Shown here piece after piece: positions 1 to 10,137 of a stretch of DNA of 64,000 nucleotides. Position 1 is the stretch's first letter. Each line of letters starts with the position of its first letter. The DNA comes from Algibacter sp. L3A6. GTDB lineage: Bacteria > Bacteroidota > Bacteroidia > Flavobacteriales > Flavobacteriaceae. The notes beneath the pieces were generated by a model. That model searched no databases and was not told the DNA's origin. It worked only from the letters and a program-made list of their open reading frames with translations. A program made the translations under genes and the position numbers. Location: positions 2,331,501-2,395,500 of the forward strand of contig NZ_CP047030.1 in NCBI RefSeq assembly GCF_009796825.1, read 5' to 3'.

Positions 1-822
1 ATTGTACAACGATCGGACGGTACTGCTGTTTACATGACCCAAGATATTGGTACAGCTATACAACGTATTAAAGATTTTCCTGATGTTGGAGGTATGGTTT
101 ATACGGTTGGTAATGAGCAAGATTATCACTTTAAAGTATTGTTTTTAATTCTGAAAAAATTAGGATTCGACTGGGCAAAAAATCTATACCATTTAAGTTA
201 TGGTATGGTAGATTTACCTAGCGGAAAAATGAAAAGTCGTGAAGGAACTGTTGTTGATGCCGATGATTTGGTTGAAGAAATGGCTAAAACGGCTGGAGAA
301 ATCTCTGAAGAATTAGGAAAACTTGACGGTTACTCTGATGAGGAGAAGCAAGAACTTTATAAAACAATTGGTTTAGGCGCATTAAAATATCATATTTTAA
401 AAGTTGATCCTAAAAAACGTATTCTTTTTGACCCCAAGGAATCTATCGATTTCCAAGGAAACACAGGGCCTTTTATTCAATATACTTATGCTAGAATTCA
501 ATCTATTTTAAGAAAGGCAGAATTAGAAAATTCGAATTTAAAAAACACGGATTTACATCCAAAAGAAAAAGAACTAATAAAGCAACTTCAATTATTTCCT
601 GAAGTTATACAAAGTGCGGCCGAACAACACAGTCCTGCTTTAATTGCTAATTATACTTACGATTTGGTTAAGGAGTTTAATTCATTCTATCAAAATGTAT
701 CTATTTTAGGTGCAGATAATGATGTTGAAAAACAATTGAGAGTGCAACTATCAAACACGGTTGCAAACACTATAAAAAATGCTTTTTCATTATTAGGGAT
801 TCAAGTTCCAGAACGCATGTAG
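1..822 (+). CDS. argS: Arginine--tRNA ligase, C-terminal part (5' end outside the window)
   Basis: Cytoplasmic class I aminoacyl-tRNA synthetase that charges tRNA-Arg. The reading frame is open from base 1; only the last 273 residues are present, of about 590 expected. The first residues (SDGTAVYMTQDIGTA) are the ArgS-typical end of the Rossmann catalytic domain. GKMKSREG, at about residue 76 of the visible part, takes the place of the KMSKS loop. The C-terminal half is the DALR helical anticodon-binding domain, with the family stretch NTGPFIQYTYAR. The first ATG in the window (34) is internal and is not the start. A strong hairpin terminator follows the stop codon. Confidence 0.97.
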   Translation: MVQRSDGTAVYMTQDIGTAIQRIKDFPDVGGMVYTVGNEQDYHFKVLFLILKKLGFDWAKNLYHLSYGMVDLPSGKMKSREGTVVDADDLVEEMAKTAGEISEELGKLDGYSDEEKQELYKTIGLGALKYHILKVDPKKRILFDPKESIDFQGNTGPFIQYTYARIQSILRKAELENSNLKNTDLHPKEKELIKQLQLFPEVIQSAAEQHSPALIANYTYDLVKEFNSFYQNVSILGADNDVEKQLRVQLSNTVANTIKNAFSLLGIQVPERM

Positions 823-861
823 AATCAAGATTTGAGAAGATATATTATAGATTTAAAATTA

Positions 862-901
862 AAAAAAATCGGCTTTCCTCTAAAGAAAAGCCGATTTTTT
901 T
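862..901. terminator. Bidirectional terminator between argS and the nucleoid protein gene
   Basis: AATCGGCTTT and AAAGCCGATT form a perfect stem around a short loop, with an A tract on the left and a T tract on the right. It can therefore end both argS (plus) and the convergent gene at 916-1965 (minus). Confidence 0.85.
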
Positions 902-915
902 ATTCTCACTTACTG

Positions 916-1965
916 TTAAGTTTCTTCATTAAAAAATACTTTGTAGTAGTGCATTTTCTTTTCCTCATCATAACCACGTTCTAAATATTCTTCCGAGGCA
1001 TCGGGCGCATCAATATCGAGTTTAATTTGGATGTTGGTGTCTAACTTTATATCAGTTTTAATCTTTCTTTTTTCTTTGGTAACAACAGCTTCTGCAACAT
1101 CAAATTGATTTCTAATAATGTAGCTTTGTTCGCCTTCAAACTCCTTTTTGTAAGAGTCGAATTCTTTTTTGTGCTTATCCTCTTCGAACAATTCGTCTTT
1201 AAAACGCTCGATGTTTACAATTTCATTTTCTTTAAAAAAATCTATCGATTTAGCTAAAAAAGTGTTTTGTTCTTTAGCACCATAATTAGGTTTTAAAACA
1301 TCGGTAGAGAAGTCTTTTAATAGTTCTATATATTGTTGCGTATGGTTGTTAGCATCATCGGCATATTTAATATTTAAAAAGTGATTTAACCAATAAGCAG
1401 CATCATAGCTATTATTGTCTACACTTAAAATAATATTGCCTTCACCATCAGATTGATTTAAAATTAAACAACCCTTATCTACCTTTTTAGAACTTATTCC
1501 GTTTTGTACCAAAACATCATAACTATTGTTTTCTAAATACGTTTGAAAGAAATTTACTTTGCTTTCAATTTTAAAAATACCAATAGCATTTGTGGTAATA
1601 TCTCTAAACTCTATACCTTCAAACATTACAATTAAAACATCACCTGTTTTTATTTGCGCAGAACTCGATTGCTCGTAAAGGTGCGTAACAATGTGTTTAG
1701 AAACTTCAACAAAAGCTTCTTCATCATTAAACATTTGAGCCGAGTAGCTGTTTATTTCGTTTAGTGTAATATTGGCATGGTGGTTAAAACGGTAACTTTG
1801 TACAACACTGCCAAAAGGACGAAGTAGAAAAGGGAGCATCAGCTCGTAACTAGCTTCATCAAATTCAACGAGGTTGTCGGAAAATGCATTTTTAGTGTCG
1901 TTAAATTTATTACCAACTTTATGAATTATGAATTTTGATATTTCGGCATTTTTTCTTGTAATCAT
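916..1965 (-). CDS. Nucleoid-associated protein, YejK/NdpA family
   Basis: A 349-residue protein without signal peptide or membrane segments, matching the 37-kDa nucleoid-associated family (PF04245) in length and layout. The family is thought to bind DNA or the nucleoid; its exact role is poorly known. Visible traits are the N-terminal stretch SKFIIHKVGNK, the central GDVLIVMFEGIEF strand followed by AIGIFKIESK, and the acidic/lysine-rich tail. It stands alone, converging on argS. The next minus-strand gene (2014-4443) lies upstream of it, 48 bp away, so co-transcription is possible. Family assignment rests on overall pattern, not on a catalytic motif. Confidence 0.85.
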   Translation of the reverse strand: MITRKNAEISKFIIHKVGNKFNDTKNAFSDNLVEFDEASYELMLPFLLRPFGSVVQSYRFNHHANITLNEINSYSAQMFNDEEAFVEVSKHIVTHLYEQSSSAQIKTGDVLIVMFEGIEFRDITTNAIGIFKIESKVNFFQTYLENNSYDVLVQNGISSKKVDKGCLILNQSDGEGNIILSVDNNSYDAAYWLNHFLNIKYADDANNHTQQYIELLKDFSTDVLKPNYGAKEQNTFLAKSIDFFKENEIVNIERFKDELFEEDKHKKEFDSYKKEFEGEQSYIIRNQFDVAEAVVTKEKRKIKTDIKLDTNIQIKLDIDAPDASEEYLERGYDEEKKMHYYKVFFNEET

Positions 1966-2013
1966 TTGCGTTTTTTTAAGTAGAGTAGTTTGAGTTAAAA
2001 CTAATGGAATAGA

Positions 2014-4443
2014 TTAATTAATTTGATAAAGTAAAACCGAATTAGCGTCTCCTTTAGCAATAAACTCTAGATTTTGATCTTTATCGCTGTTTGCTAAGTC
2101 TATGTTAGAATTTGCATACACTGGGAAATTTGGCAATAACTTAGCTTGGCTATCAAACAAATACGTTTTTTGAGACTGTAAGTCGGTAATAGAAACGTAA
2201 ATTTTATTGTTTAGAATAAAAATTTCGGCATCGTCGTAATTTCCGTAATCTAAGTTTATGGTTTTATTTCTAATGGTTAATTTGTTTTCCGATTGATATA
2301 CTAATGTTTTACTTGTAGTAGCGATGTTGTTTTTAGTAGATAAATTAAGGTTTTGCGTAGTAACATTACCTTTTGTATCAATACTTATTAAATCGCCTTT
2401 ATTGGTTGTAGTTGTAAATTTACTGAGGTATATGTAAATAGGTTTGCTAGAAAATGAAAGCGTAGTTTTTGGTGTTACCCTTGTTTTTCCAACGCGATCT
2501 AATATTAAAAGTTTGTTTTCGGTTGTTATGGTAATATAATCTTTATTTCCAATTCTAAAGTGTTGTGGTTGCGCAATAATTGAGTTGTTGGCTGCTTTAA
2601 ATGTAAAACCTTTTACAATTTTTCCATTAGCATCGTACATTAAAACGTTTTTATCCTGAGTTACTAAAAGACGATATTTTTTGTTGTTATCATAATCGAA
2701 AACAGAAAGTGGCTGTGTAATAGCATCGCTAAATTTTAAAGGAAAGGAAGAGACATTTTTACCTTTTCGATTTAAAATATAAACGCGGTTTGGTGTAGCA
2801 AAAGCGAACTGCAATCTACCATTTTTATAGATGTCAATTTGTTCAATTTTACCCAATACAGGACCTTGTAATTGTTTTTTCCACTGTATTTTTCCACTGT
2901 TAGAAATTAAGTATAAGTTATTCTTAATATCTTGAACTACAATATCTTTTTGCTTTGTAATATGGTTGGTTACAAATTGTGGAGTATTTAGTAAATCGGC
3001 ATCTAGCTTGATGTTCCATTCTTCGGAAATAGATTGTTCTGCAGCCTTGGCTTTGTTCGTTTTTATTATAGCATTTACATGCGCAAAATTAGTATCGTAT
3101 ATAAATTGAAGCGCAGATGTTTTATAGGATTCTAAGTTTAAGCTAGGTGTTTTTGTTAAGTTCTTCTTGATAATTGTTTCTAAGCTATTTGAATTTGTTA
3201 CCATCAAAATTGAAGCAGCATCGCTTAATTCTTCCTGAACATTTTTAAAATAATTTCGAGAGCCTAACGTTGTTTTGTTTTGATAGTTAGAGATAATGTT
3301 CTGAAGCATTTCTAAATCTGCTGCAAAAACAAAAAACTGATCTAAAACACAGTATAATTTAGCTTGGTTTGAAGAAATTAAAGGTGAAAATGTTTCAGAA
3401 AACAGAGTTGAGTTACTAAAGTTGTAAATAGAAATATCTCTGTAGGTTTCTGTTATATTTTGTTCTGCAAGCAAGGCATCTTTAGTTGCAATAATATCGG
3501 TTGAATTTAGAACGATAGCTCGTTTTTCATCTTCATAAATAACACCAATTTCGATAACGTCATCTAAAAGATTAGTAGTGCTAGCTATGGTGTCTTTTTC
3601 TCTAAAAAGAGCTAGATTATGTTTTAAAACTTTAAAATCATTAAAAGTAAAACTCATAAACGCATCGCTATTTGAAGGTGTAATATGTTGAATGGTATTA
3701 ACCTGCGGAATGGTGTTTTTAAAAACGTTTATTAAGCTTTTAGTAGAATCTGTTGCCTTAGTGATACCATTAAAATATAATGCGTTTTGACTAGCATCTA
3801 TATCTAATGCTAAGTGATTTGTAAATGTTTTTAAAGAGATAGAATCTTCAATAAAAATCGATTTTATAAAATTGGCTTTACTGTCGATTATTACAGATAG
3901 ATTTTTCTTATCTGTGCTTTTGTAAATTTTTTGTTGTTCTAGATCAATAGCTAGCGGATTAAACGCTAGTTCTATAGTTTTTTGGGATGATGAGGCAATG
4001 AAAACACTATCAATAATAGTACTGAAAAATACATTTTTGTTGAGTGTACTTTTTATAATGGTGCTGTTTTTAAAAGGGAAAGATTCTTCTTTATAATTTT
4101 TTAAAGAATCTGTAACAAATAGGCTATCGTGGTACTTTGTAATTAAGGTGTAATTTAAACTATTTTCTTTGGTTTTTGAAAAGCAGATTAATATCTGACT
4201 ATTTGATTTTAAAACTTCTAAATTTTCGAATTTACTTTCTAAGTTCTCATAAATATTAGATTTTGAAAACTGCTGTATGAGTTCACTATTGTTTATGCTA
4301 CTTTGTAGACTTTCAATGTTTCTAGCTTTTAAAATAACGGTACTATGTTCTGGTATAAAATCTATTAAGCTAGTCCGTTTTTTTTTAGTATTGGTACAGC
4401 TTAAAGTGATAAATAGTAAAAGTATTATTGAAAGAGAACGCAT
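2014..4443 (-). CDS. Large lipoprotein with a C-terminal propeller-like region
   Basis: An 809-residue predicted lipoprotein: hydrophobic leader ending LFITLSC, with Cys16 as the lipidation site, then a lysine-rich stretch. Residues ~20-450 look like a DUF3352-type region (the opening IDFIPEHSTVILKARN is typical of such proteins). Residues ~480-800 hold repeated short strands such as NNLYLISNSGKIQWKK and KNVLMYDANGKIVKG, which suggest a PQQ/WD-like beta-propeller. It is probably periplasmic-facing. No catalytic motif was seen and the function is unknown. It lies 84 bp downstream of rnhB on the same strand, so the two may be co-transcribed. Confidence 0.75.
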   Translation of the reverse strand: MRSLSIILLLFITLSCTNTKKKRTSLIDFIPEHSTVILKARNIESLQSSINNSELIQQFSKSNIYENLESKFENLEVLKSNSQILICFSKTKENSLNYTLITKYHDSLFVTDSLKNYKEESFPFKNSTIIKSTLNKNVFFSTIIDSVFIASSSQKTIELAFNPLAIDLEQQKIYKSTDKKNLSVIIDSKANFIKSIFIEDSISLKTFTNHLALDIDASQNALYFNGITKATDSTKSLINVFKNTIPQVNTIQHITPSNSDAFMSFTFNDFKVLKHNLALFREKDTIASTTNLLDDVIEIGVIYEDEKRAIVLNSTDIIATKDALLAEQNITETYRDISIYNFSNSTLFSETFSPLISSNQAKLYCVLDQFFVFAADLEMLQNIISNYQNKTTLGSRNYFKNVQEELSDAASILMVTNSNSLETIIKKNLTKTPSLNLESYKTSALQFIYDTNFAHVNAIIKTNKAKAAEQSISEEWNIKLDADLLNTPQFVTNHITKQKDIVVQDIKNNLYLISNSGKIQWKKQLQGPVLGKIEQIDIYKNGRLQFAFATPNRVYILNRKGKNVSSFPLKFSDAITQPLSVFDYDNNKKYRLLVTQDKNVLMYDANGKIVKGFTFKAANNSIIAQPQHFRIGNKDYITITTENKLLILDRVGKTRVTPKTTLSFSSKPIYIYLSKFTTTTNKGDLISIDTKGNVTTQNLNLSTKNNIATTSKTLVYQSENKLTIRNKTINLDYGNYDDAEIFILNNKIYVSITDLQSQKTYLFDSQAKLLPNFPVYANSNIDLANSDKDQNLEFIAKGDANSVLLYQIN

Positions 4444-4527
4444 GAATAAATTAATTTTTACAAACCTACGATTTTTCGGTTTTATAATATTAAAAAAGTA
4501 TTAATTAGTGGTGGTAGCCAACAAGGT

Positions 4528-5115
4528 TTAAACTACTTCTGGTAATAGCCTAAATGTTTTTCTATGGTATTTAGTAATTCCAAATTCTGCAATGGCACGT
4601 CGATGCTCTTTAGTAGGGTAGCCTTTATTTTGTTTCCAGTTATACATCGGGAATTCTTCATGGATTTTATCCATATATAAATCTCGATATGTTTTAGCTA
4701 AAATAGAGGCCGCAGCAATACTCAAGTATTTGCCGTCACCTTTAATAATGGTTTCAAAAGGGATGTCTTTGAAAGGTTTGAATCTGTTACCATCCACAAT
4801 AATAAATTCTGGCTGTGGTTCTAGTTGTTCAATAGATTTATGCATCGCTAAAATTGATGCGTTTAATATATTTATATCGTCAATTTCTTCTTGAAAAACA
4901 TGAGCAACTCCAAAGGTTAATGCATGTGCCTCGATAATCGGTTTTAAAATATCACGTTTTTTCTCACTAAGCTGTTTAGAATCGTTTAAGATGATGTTTT
5001 TAAAATCCTTAGGTAAAATTACTGCGGCAGCGGTAACTGGTCCTGCCAAGCAGCCTCGTCCAGCTTCGTCTGTGCCACATTCTAAAATGATGTTTGAGTG
5101 ATTTGCTAAAAGCAT
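4528..5115 (-). CDS. rnhB: Ribonuclease HII
   Basis: Cytoplasmic endonuclease that cuts the RNA strand of RNA-DNA hybrids and single ribonucleotides misincorporated in DNA. GTDEAGRGCLAGPV carries the first Asp-Glu of the active site. IIVDGNRF supplies the next Asp, and the SIAAASILAKTYRD helix is the other family signature. I chose the ATG at 5115 (MLLANHSN, 195 residues). A longer frame reaches 5172 but adds 19 poorly conserved, hydrophobic residues that do not belong to the family. The start near the active site gives a normal length. Confidence 0.95.
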   Translation of the reverse strand: MLLANHSNIILECGTDEAGRGCLAGPVTAAAVILPKDFKNIILNDSKQLSEKKRDILKPIIEAHALTFGVAHVFQEEIDDINILNASILAMHKSIEQLEPQPEFIIVDGNRFKPFKDIPFETIIKGDGKYLSIAAASILAKTYRDLYMDKIHEEFPMYNWKQNKGYPTKEHRRAIAEFGITKYHRKTFRLLPEVV

Positions 5116-5367
5116 ATTCTTTTTGTTCCAAAAGTATGAACTTTTGTTTATTGATATGGAGAAATAAAACACTAAAAAATTAGATTTTGTGGCATTGATA
5201 ATATTTTGTTATTATTTGAGCAGTGGTTTCAATATTTTACAAATTATGGATATGTAATTTACAAATAACACTAAATACTGCGTTTTTGTTAAAATTTTAA
5301 CAGATTTCTTTGTTTTTTTAAGATTATATTAAGATGTTTGCGATTGACTAACTCAAATATTTATTTT

Positions 5368-8300
5368 ATGAAATTAAAATTGACATGTTTGTTAATGCTA
5401 TTTATAGTGTTTTCAAATCAGTTCTCTTATGCTCAACAAAAAACGATTTCAGGTGTTATTGCCGATACAAATGGAGTTCCTATTGCTGGAGTTACGGTTA
5501 TTGTAGAAGGTACTAGCCGCGGAGTTGTTTCGGATTTTGACGGGAACTATGCCATTCATGCAGAAACGGGCGAAGTGTTAAAAACGACCTTCGTAGGTTT
5601 AACTACGCAAAAAATTACAGTGGGTGCTTCCGATACTATCAATATCGTGATGACGGAAGATGTTGAAAGTTTGGATGCCGTAGTAATTACAGGTTATCAA
5701 AAAATTGACAGAAAGCTTTTTACGGGTTCTGCGGCAACAGTAAAACTCGAAGATGTAAAACTTGATGGTATTGCTGATGTAAGTAGAGCTCTACAAGGAC
5801 AGGTTGCAGGGGTTGAAATTCAGAATGTATCAGGAACATTTGGTACAGCTCCAGTTATTAGGATTAGGGGTAATGCTTCTATTAATGGTACAAACAAACC
5901 TTTATGGGTTATTGATGGGGTAATTCTTGAAGATGCTATTGAAATTTCTAATGAAGATATATCTTCTGGTAACTTAGATACTATTTTAAGTTCCTCTACA
6001 GCAGGTATTAATCCGGAAGATGTCGAGTCTTTCCAGGTTTTAAAAGATGCTTCTGCTACGGCATTGTACGGGGCAAGAGCTTTAAATGGTGTAATTGTAA
6101 TTACTACTAAAAGAGGTAAAACAGGAAAACCTTCAATAAACTTTACATCAAGTTTAACAAGCCGTGCTAAACCTAACTACGATCAGTTTAACTTTTTAAG
6201 TTCTGGTGATGAAATGTCTGTTTATCAAGAATTATACGAAAAAGGTTGGATCGATATTGCTGGTGCTAATAGTGCAGCAAACCACGGTGTGTTTTCAGAT
6301 ATGTTTAAGAAAATTGTGGATGGAGAAATTACTTGGGGACCAGGTGGTTCGCCTAACTACGAATACCTTCAGCGTTATGCAGATGCAAATACCGATTGGT
6401 TTGATGTATTGTTTAAAGATTCATTTATTAGAACTAATAGTTTTAGTATTTCTTCGGGAACAGATACCTCAAGATATAGAGCTTCTGTAAGTTCAATGGT
6501 AGACGAAGGGCAAACTGTTGCAGATGATGTGAAAAACTACACAGCTAATTTAAATGCAGATTTCGATTTATCGGATAAATTCACTTTAGGATTTAAAGTT
6601 ACAGGAAATGTTAGAGATCAAAGAATTGCAGCTTCTGAAGACAGAGAGTACAATGCATTAACAGGTGTTTTCGAAAGAAATTTTGATATTAACCCATTTA
6701 ATTATGCATTATATACAAGTAGAAGTATTACACCTTATGATGAAAATGGAGATCGCCAATTTTTTAGAAGAAGTTATGCGCCATTTAATATTTTACACGA
6801 AGTAGAAAATAATTATGTAGACTTAAATCTTGTTGATCTATCATTCAATACGAATTTAAAATTTAAAATTACTGAAGATTTAAATTTTACAACTGTATTA
6901 AACGGTCGTTGGTATAAAAGTGATGCGGTACAAACAGTACATGAAAACTCGAATAATGCTGAGGCTTATAGAGCAGATAACCCACTAATAAGAAATAGTA
7001 ATATCTTTTTGTTTGATGATCCAGATGCACCAGAATTAGAACCTTATTCAGTTTTGCCTAATGGTGGTTTTAGAAAAACAACAAGTTTTGGTTTAACAAG
7101 TTATTATATGAGAAATCAGTTTGATTACTCTAAAACGTTTGGAGGTTTACATACAGTAAGTGCTTTACTTGCGCAAGAAATGAGATCTAGCGAAAGAATA
7201 ACTGAGAAAAATGATGGTTGGGGATATATGTTTGATAAAGGTGGATTAATTTTAAGTGATCCAAACTTTATTAGATTCTTAGATAGCCGTGGTGAAGAAT
7301 ATTTTGATGTTGTAGAAACTAGACAAAGAGGTTGGGGTATGTTCTCTAATGTAGCTTATTCTTACGATTCTAGATATGTAATAAACGGTACTTACACTTA
7401 TACAGGGGATAATAGAACAGGGAATTCGCGAGCGGCACGTTACTTACCAACATGGAATGTTAGTGGTGCTTGGAATATACATAACGAAAGTTTTATGGAT
7501 AATGTGGATTGGGTTAATTTATTAAAACTTAAATCAACTTATGGTCTTTCTGGAAGTAATCCTTTTAATGCTAGTGCTGGTTTAATTGTTTACGGAGAAG
7601 AGCCTTTGCGTCCGCAAGCATCAGAAAGAGAAGTTGCATTACTAATAGATCAATTAGAAAATGGAGAATTAACTTTCGAAAAATTATATGAATGGAATAT
7701 CGGTTTAGAATCTTCGTTTTTCAATAATCGCGTTGGTATTGAATTGGAATACTACAAAAGAAAATCTGAAGATTTAATTGGTTTTATTGAAACTAATGGT
7801 GTTGGTGGTCAGTCTCTTAAGTTGGGTAATATTGGTGATATGGACCGTGATGGATATGAAATTACATTAAGAACTACAAATATAGTTACACCTAACTTTA
7901 GATGGACATCTAATTTTAACTTTAGTCATTCTACAAGTGAAATTACTAATTGGCAAGCTCAAGATCGTATTGGAGATGCAATAAGTCGTAACGGAGCTAA
8001 TATTGAGGGATATCCGGTAAACGCATTATTTTCTGTTCCTTTTGCAGGGTTAGATTCAAACGGGATACCTACATTTTATGATGAAGACGGAGGGATTATT
8101 CAAGATCTTAACCTACAAGAAAGAGAAGATATTACAAAGTATTTAAAATACGAAGGTCCAACGGAACCTACATTTTTTGGAGGATTTAACAATACTTTTA
8201 ATTACAAAAACTTGTCTTTAACAGCTGGATTCTCTTATAGAGGTGGTAATAAAATTAGACTGGATGATGCTTATCAAGCGACATACGATGATTATAGTTC

Positions 8301-8685
8301 ACTTCCTGGAGATTTAATAAATAGATGGTCTTTACCGGGAGATGAAAATATAACAAACATACCTGCTATTTTATCTGAGATTGCAAGTCAAAACCTAGAT
8401 AATCAGGGGTTAAATCCATACGATCTTTATAACAAAAGTGATCTTAGGGTGGCCGATGGAGATTTTGTTAGATTAAAAAATGTTAAGTTAACTTACAGAT
8501 TGCCTCAAAGTTTTATTCAAAGAACATGGTTAAAGTCTGCAACGGCTAGTTTCTCTGCATATAACTTATGGTTAATTTATTCTGATGATAAATTAAACGG
8601 TATCGATCCAGAATTTTTCCAATCAGGTGGTGTGTCTTTGCCATTAACAAAAAGTTACACATTCACTCTTAATTTTAATTTTTAG
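5368..8685 (+). CDS. SusC/RagA-family TonB-linked outer membrane transporter
   Basis: A 1105-residue outer membrane importer working with the SusD-like lipoprotein encoded next. The start is the ATG at 5368, which opens a clear signal peptide ending SNQFSYAQ. A TTG 30 bp upstream gives only a poor extension. Order of parts: signal peptide; carboxypeptidase-regulatory-like beta-sandwich (KTISGVIADTNGVPIAGVTV); TonB-box-like segment near LDAVVITGYQ; plug with DVSRALQGQVAGVEI and IRIRGNASINGTNKPLWVIDG; long beta-barrel ending in YTFTLNFNF. It is the first gene of a four-gene operon, 3 bp before susD. The substrate cannot be told from sequence. Confidence 0.95.
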   Translation: MKLKLTCLLMLFIVFSNQFSYAQQKTISGVIADTNGVPIAGVTVIVEGTSRGVVSDFDGNYAIHAETGEVLKTTFVGLTTQKITVGASDTINIVMTEDVESLDAVVITGYQKIDRKLFTGSAATVKLEDVKLDGIADVSRALQGQVAGVEIQNVSGTFGTAPVIRIRGNASINGTNKPLWVIDGVILEDAIEISNEDISSGNLDTILSSSTAGINPEDVESFQVLKDASATALYGARALNGVIVITTKRGKTGKPSINFTSSLTSRAKPNYDQFNFLSSGDEMSVYQELYEKGWIDIAGANSAANHGVFSDMFKKIVDGEITWGPGGSPNYEYLQRYADANTDWFDVLFKDSFIRTNSFSISSGTDTSRYRASVSSMVDEGQTVADDVKNYTANLNADFDLSDKFTLGFKVTGNVRDQRIAASEDREYNALTGVFERNFDINPFNYALYTSRSITPYDENGDRQFFRRSYAPFNILHEVENNYVDLNLVDLSFNTNLKFKITEDLNFTTVLNGRWYKSDAVQTVHENSNNAEAYRADNPLIRNSNIFLFDDPDAPELEPYSVLPNGGFRKTTSFGLTSYYMRNQFDYSKTFGGLHTVSALLAQEMRSSERITEKNDGWGYMFDKGGLILSDPNFIRFLDSRGEEYFDVVETRQRGWGMFSNVAYSYDSRYVINGTYTYTGDNRTGNSRAARYLPTWNVSGAWNIHNESFMDNVDWVNLLKLKSTYGLSGSNPFNASAGLIVYGEEPLRPQASEREVALLIDQLENGELTFEKLYEWNIGLESSFFNNRVGIELEYYKRKSEDLIGFIETNGVGGQSLKLGNIGDMDRDGYEITLRTTNIVTPNFRWTSNFNFSHSTSEITNWQAQDRIGDAISRNGANIEGYPVNALFSVPFAGLDSNGIPTFYDEDGGIIQDLNLQEREDITKYLKYEGPTEPTFFGGFNNTFNYKNLSLTAGFSYRGGNKIRLDDAYQATYDDYSSLPGDLINRWSLPGDENITNIPAILSEIASQNLDNQGLNPYDLYNKSDLRVADGDFVRLKNVKLTYRLPQSFIQRTWLKSATASFSAYNLWLIYSDDKLNGIDPEFFQSGGVSLPLTKSYTFTLNFNF

Positions 8686-8688
8686 ACT

Positions 8689-10113
8689 ATGAAAAAGAAT
8701 TTAATTATAATAATAGCTATTGTTTCATTCTTTGGTTGTGACGAATATCTTGACACAGTGCCAGATAATAGACAAACTGTTACAACATTAGATGATGTGT
8801 CCGAATTATTGGTTTCTGCCTATTCAGAAGGGACATATAATTTTGTTGAATGGAAAACGGATAATGTAACAGCAATTCCAGATAACGATCAATTAGACTG
8901 GATGACAGAAAATTATCAATATGTTCCTGCAGTCTCAAGTGAAGAGCAAGATACTCCAACCTATTTTTGGGAAAAAAATTATCAAGCAATAGCCCATGCA
9001 AATCAAGCTTTGGAAGCTTTAGATGCAATTATAGAAGGAGACGCTAGTTATGCCAATGCACTTAGAGGAGAAGCATTAATGTCTAGAGCGTATCACCACT
9101 TTATGTTAGCAAACGTTTTTTGCCAGCACTATAATGATACAAATAAAGGTGAGTTAGGCATACCATATATTACTGCGCCAGAAACGGAATTACAAGTAAG
9201 TTATGAAAGAGGCACTTTAGAGGAAACTTATAATATGATTGAAAGTGATATGCTAGAAGCCTTACCTTTAATTGCCGATACGTATTATTCAGGTACAGGG
9301 AAATATCATTTTACAAAAGCAGCAGCTAATGCTTTTGCATCTCGTTTTTATTTGTTTACTGGTGAATATCAAAAATGTATCGATTATTCTAATGAAGTTT
9401 TAGGTAGCGGTGTTATTAATACAACTTATGTAAAAGATATGGACGATGTGTTTACAGGAACATCATCTACAGAAATAGCCGATCAATTTAATGAAATAAA
9501 TGATCCATCTAATATTTTTGTTGTTCGTAAAGAAAGTTTTTCAAACAGATATTACAGAGGTTATAGAATGAATACTGCAATATTTGATGCTGTTGTACGA
9601 AGCAGTATCCAAGGTGGTGGAGATAAACGAGATTTACTTTACAACTACGGTACACAAGCGAGACAGCAACCAAAGTATAATGAGCTTTTTGAATATACCA
9701 CATCTACAACTGGTTTTGGTTATATAATTATGACGCAAATTAGAGGGGAAGAAGTTATTTTAAACAGAATGGAATCTTATGTTCGATTAAATAGACTGGA
9801 TGATGCTTTAAACGATTATAATGTTTTTGCTTTAAGAAGGTATGATAATGGTGGGCAACTAACAGTCGCAGAAATCACTGCTGGTTTCGGAGGCACAGAG
9901 CAAGAAGCGATGTTAGATTTTGTTCTTCTAGAACGAAGAAAGGAATTTTTAGCCGAAGGTTTAAGATGGTTTGATGTTAAGCGACTAAGTCTAGAAGTTA
10001 CACATACCGATGTAAACGGTGATGAATTTGTTTTAGGTGAAGAGGATTTGAGAAAAGCAATTCAAATACCTTCTAAATCTGTTGCTAATGGCATTGAAGC
10101 TAACCCAAGATAA
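8689..10113 (+). CDS. SusD/RagB-family nutrient-binding lipoprotein
   Basis: A surface lipoprotein that caps the SusC barrel and captures substrate. The leader ends VSFFGC with Cys17 as the lipidation site, followed by DEYLDTVPDN, a typical SusD opening. Helical TPR-like parts include EALMSRAYHHFMLANVFCQHY. The C-terminal signature FVLLERRKEFLAEGLRWFDVKR is strongly diagnostic. At 474 residues it has normal length. It sits 3 bp after the susC-like gene and 24 bp before the metallohydrolase gene. Confidence 0.95.
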   Translation: MKKNLIIIIAIVSFFGCDEYLDTVPDNRQTVTTLDDVSELLVSAYSEGTYNFVEWKTDNVTAIPDNDQLDWMTENYQYVPAVSSEEQDTPTYFWEKNYQAIAHANQALEALDAIIEGDASYANALRGEALMSRAYHHFMLANVFCQHYNDTNKGELGIPYITAPETELQVSYERGTLEETYNMIESDMLEALPLIADTYYSGTGKYHFTKAAANAFASRFYLFTGEYQKCIDYSNEVLGSGVINTTYVKDMDDVFTGTSSTEIADQFNEINDPSNIFVVRKESFSNRYYRGYRMNTAIFDAVVRSSIQGGGDKRDLLYNYGTQARQQPKYNELFEYTTSTTGFGYIIMTQIRGEEVILNRMESYVRLNRLDDALNDYNVFALRRYDNGGQLTVAEITAGFGGTEQEAMLDFVLLERRKEFLAEGLRWFDVKRLSLEVTHTDVNGDEFVLGEEDLRKAIQIPSKSVANGIEANPR

Positions 10114-10137
10114 TATAACGACAAAAAGAAATTTTAT

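Noticed and set aside
4277..4504. Plus-strand frame of 75 residues over the large lipoprotein gene start
   Set aside because: Mirror of the signal peptide region of the minus-strand lipoprotein; composition does not suggest a real protein.
5338..5367. Extended TTG start for the SusC-like gene
   Set aside because: The 10 added residues precede a perfect signal peptide starting at ATG 5368; the extension would spoil it.
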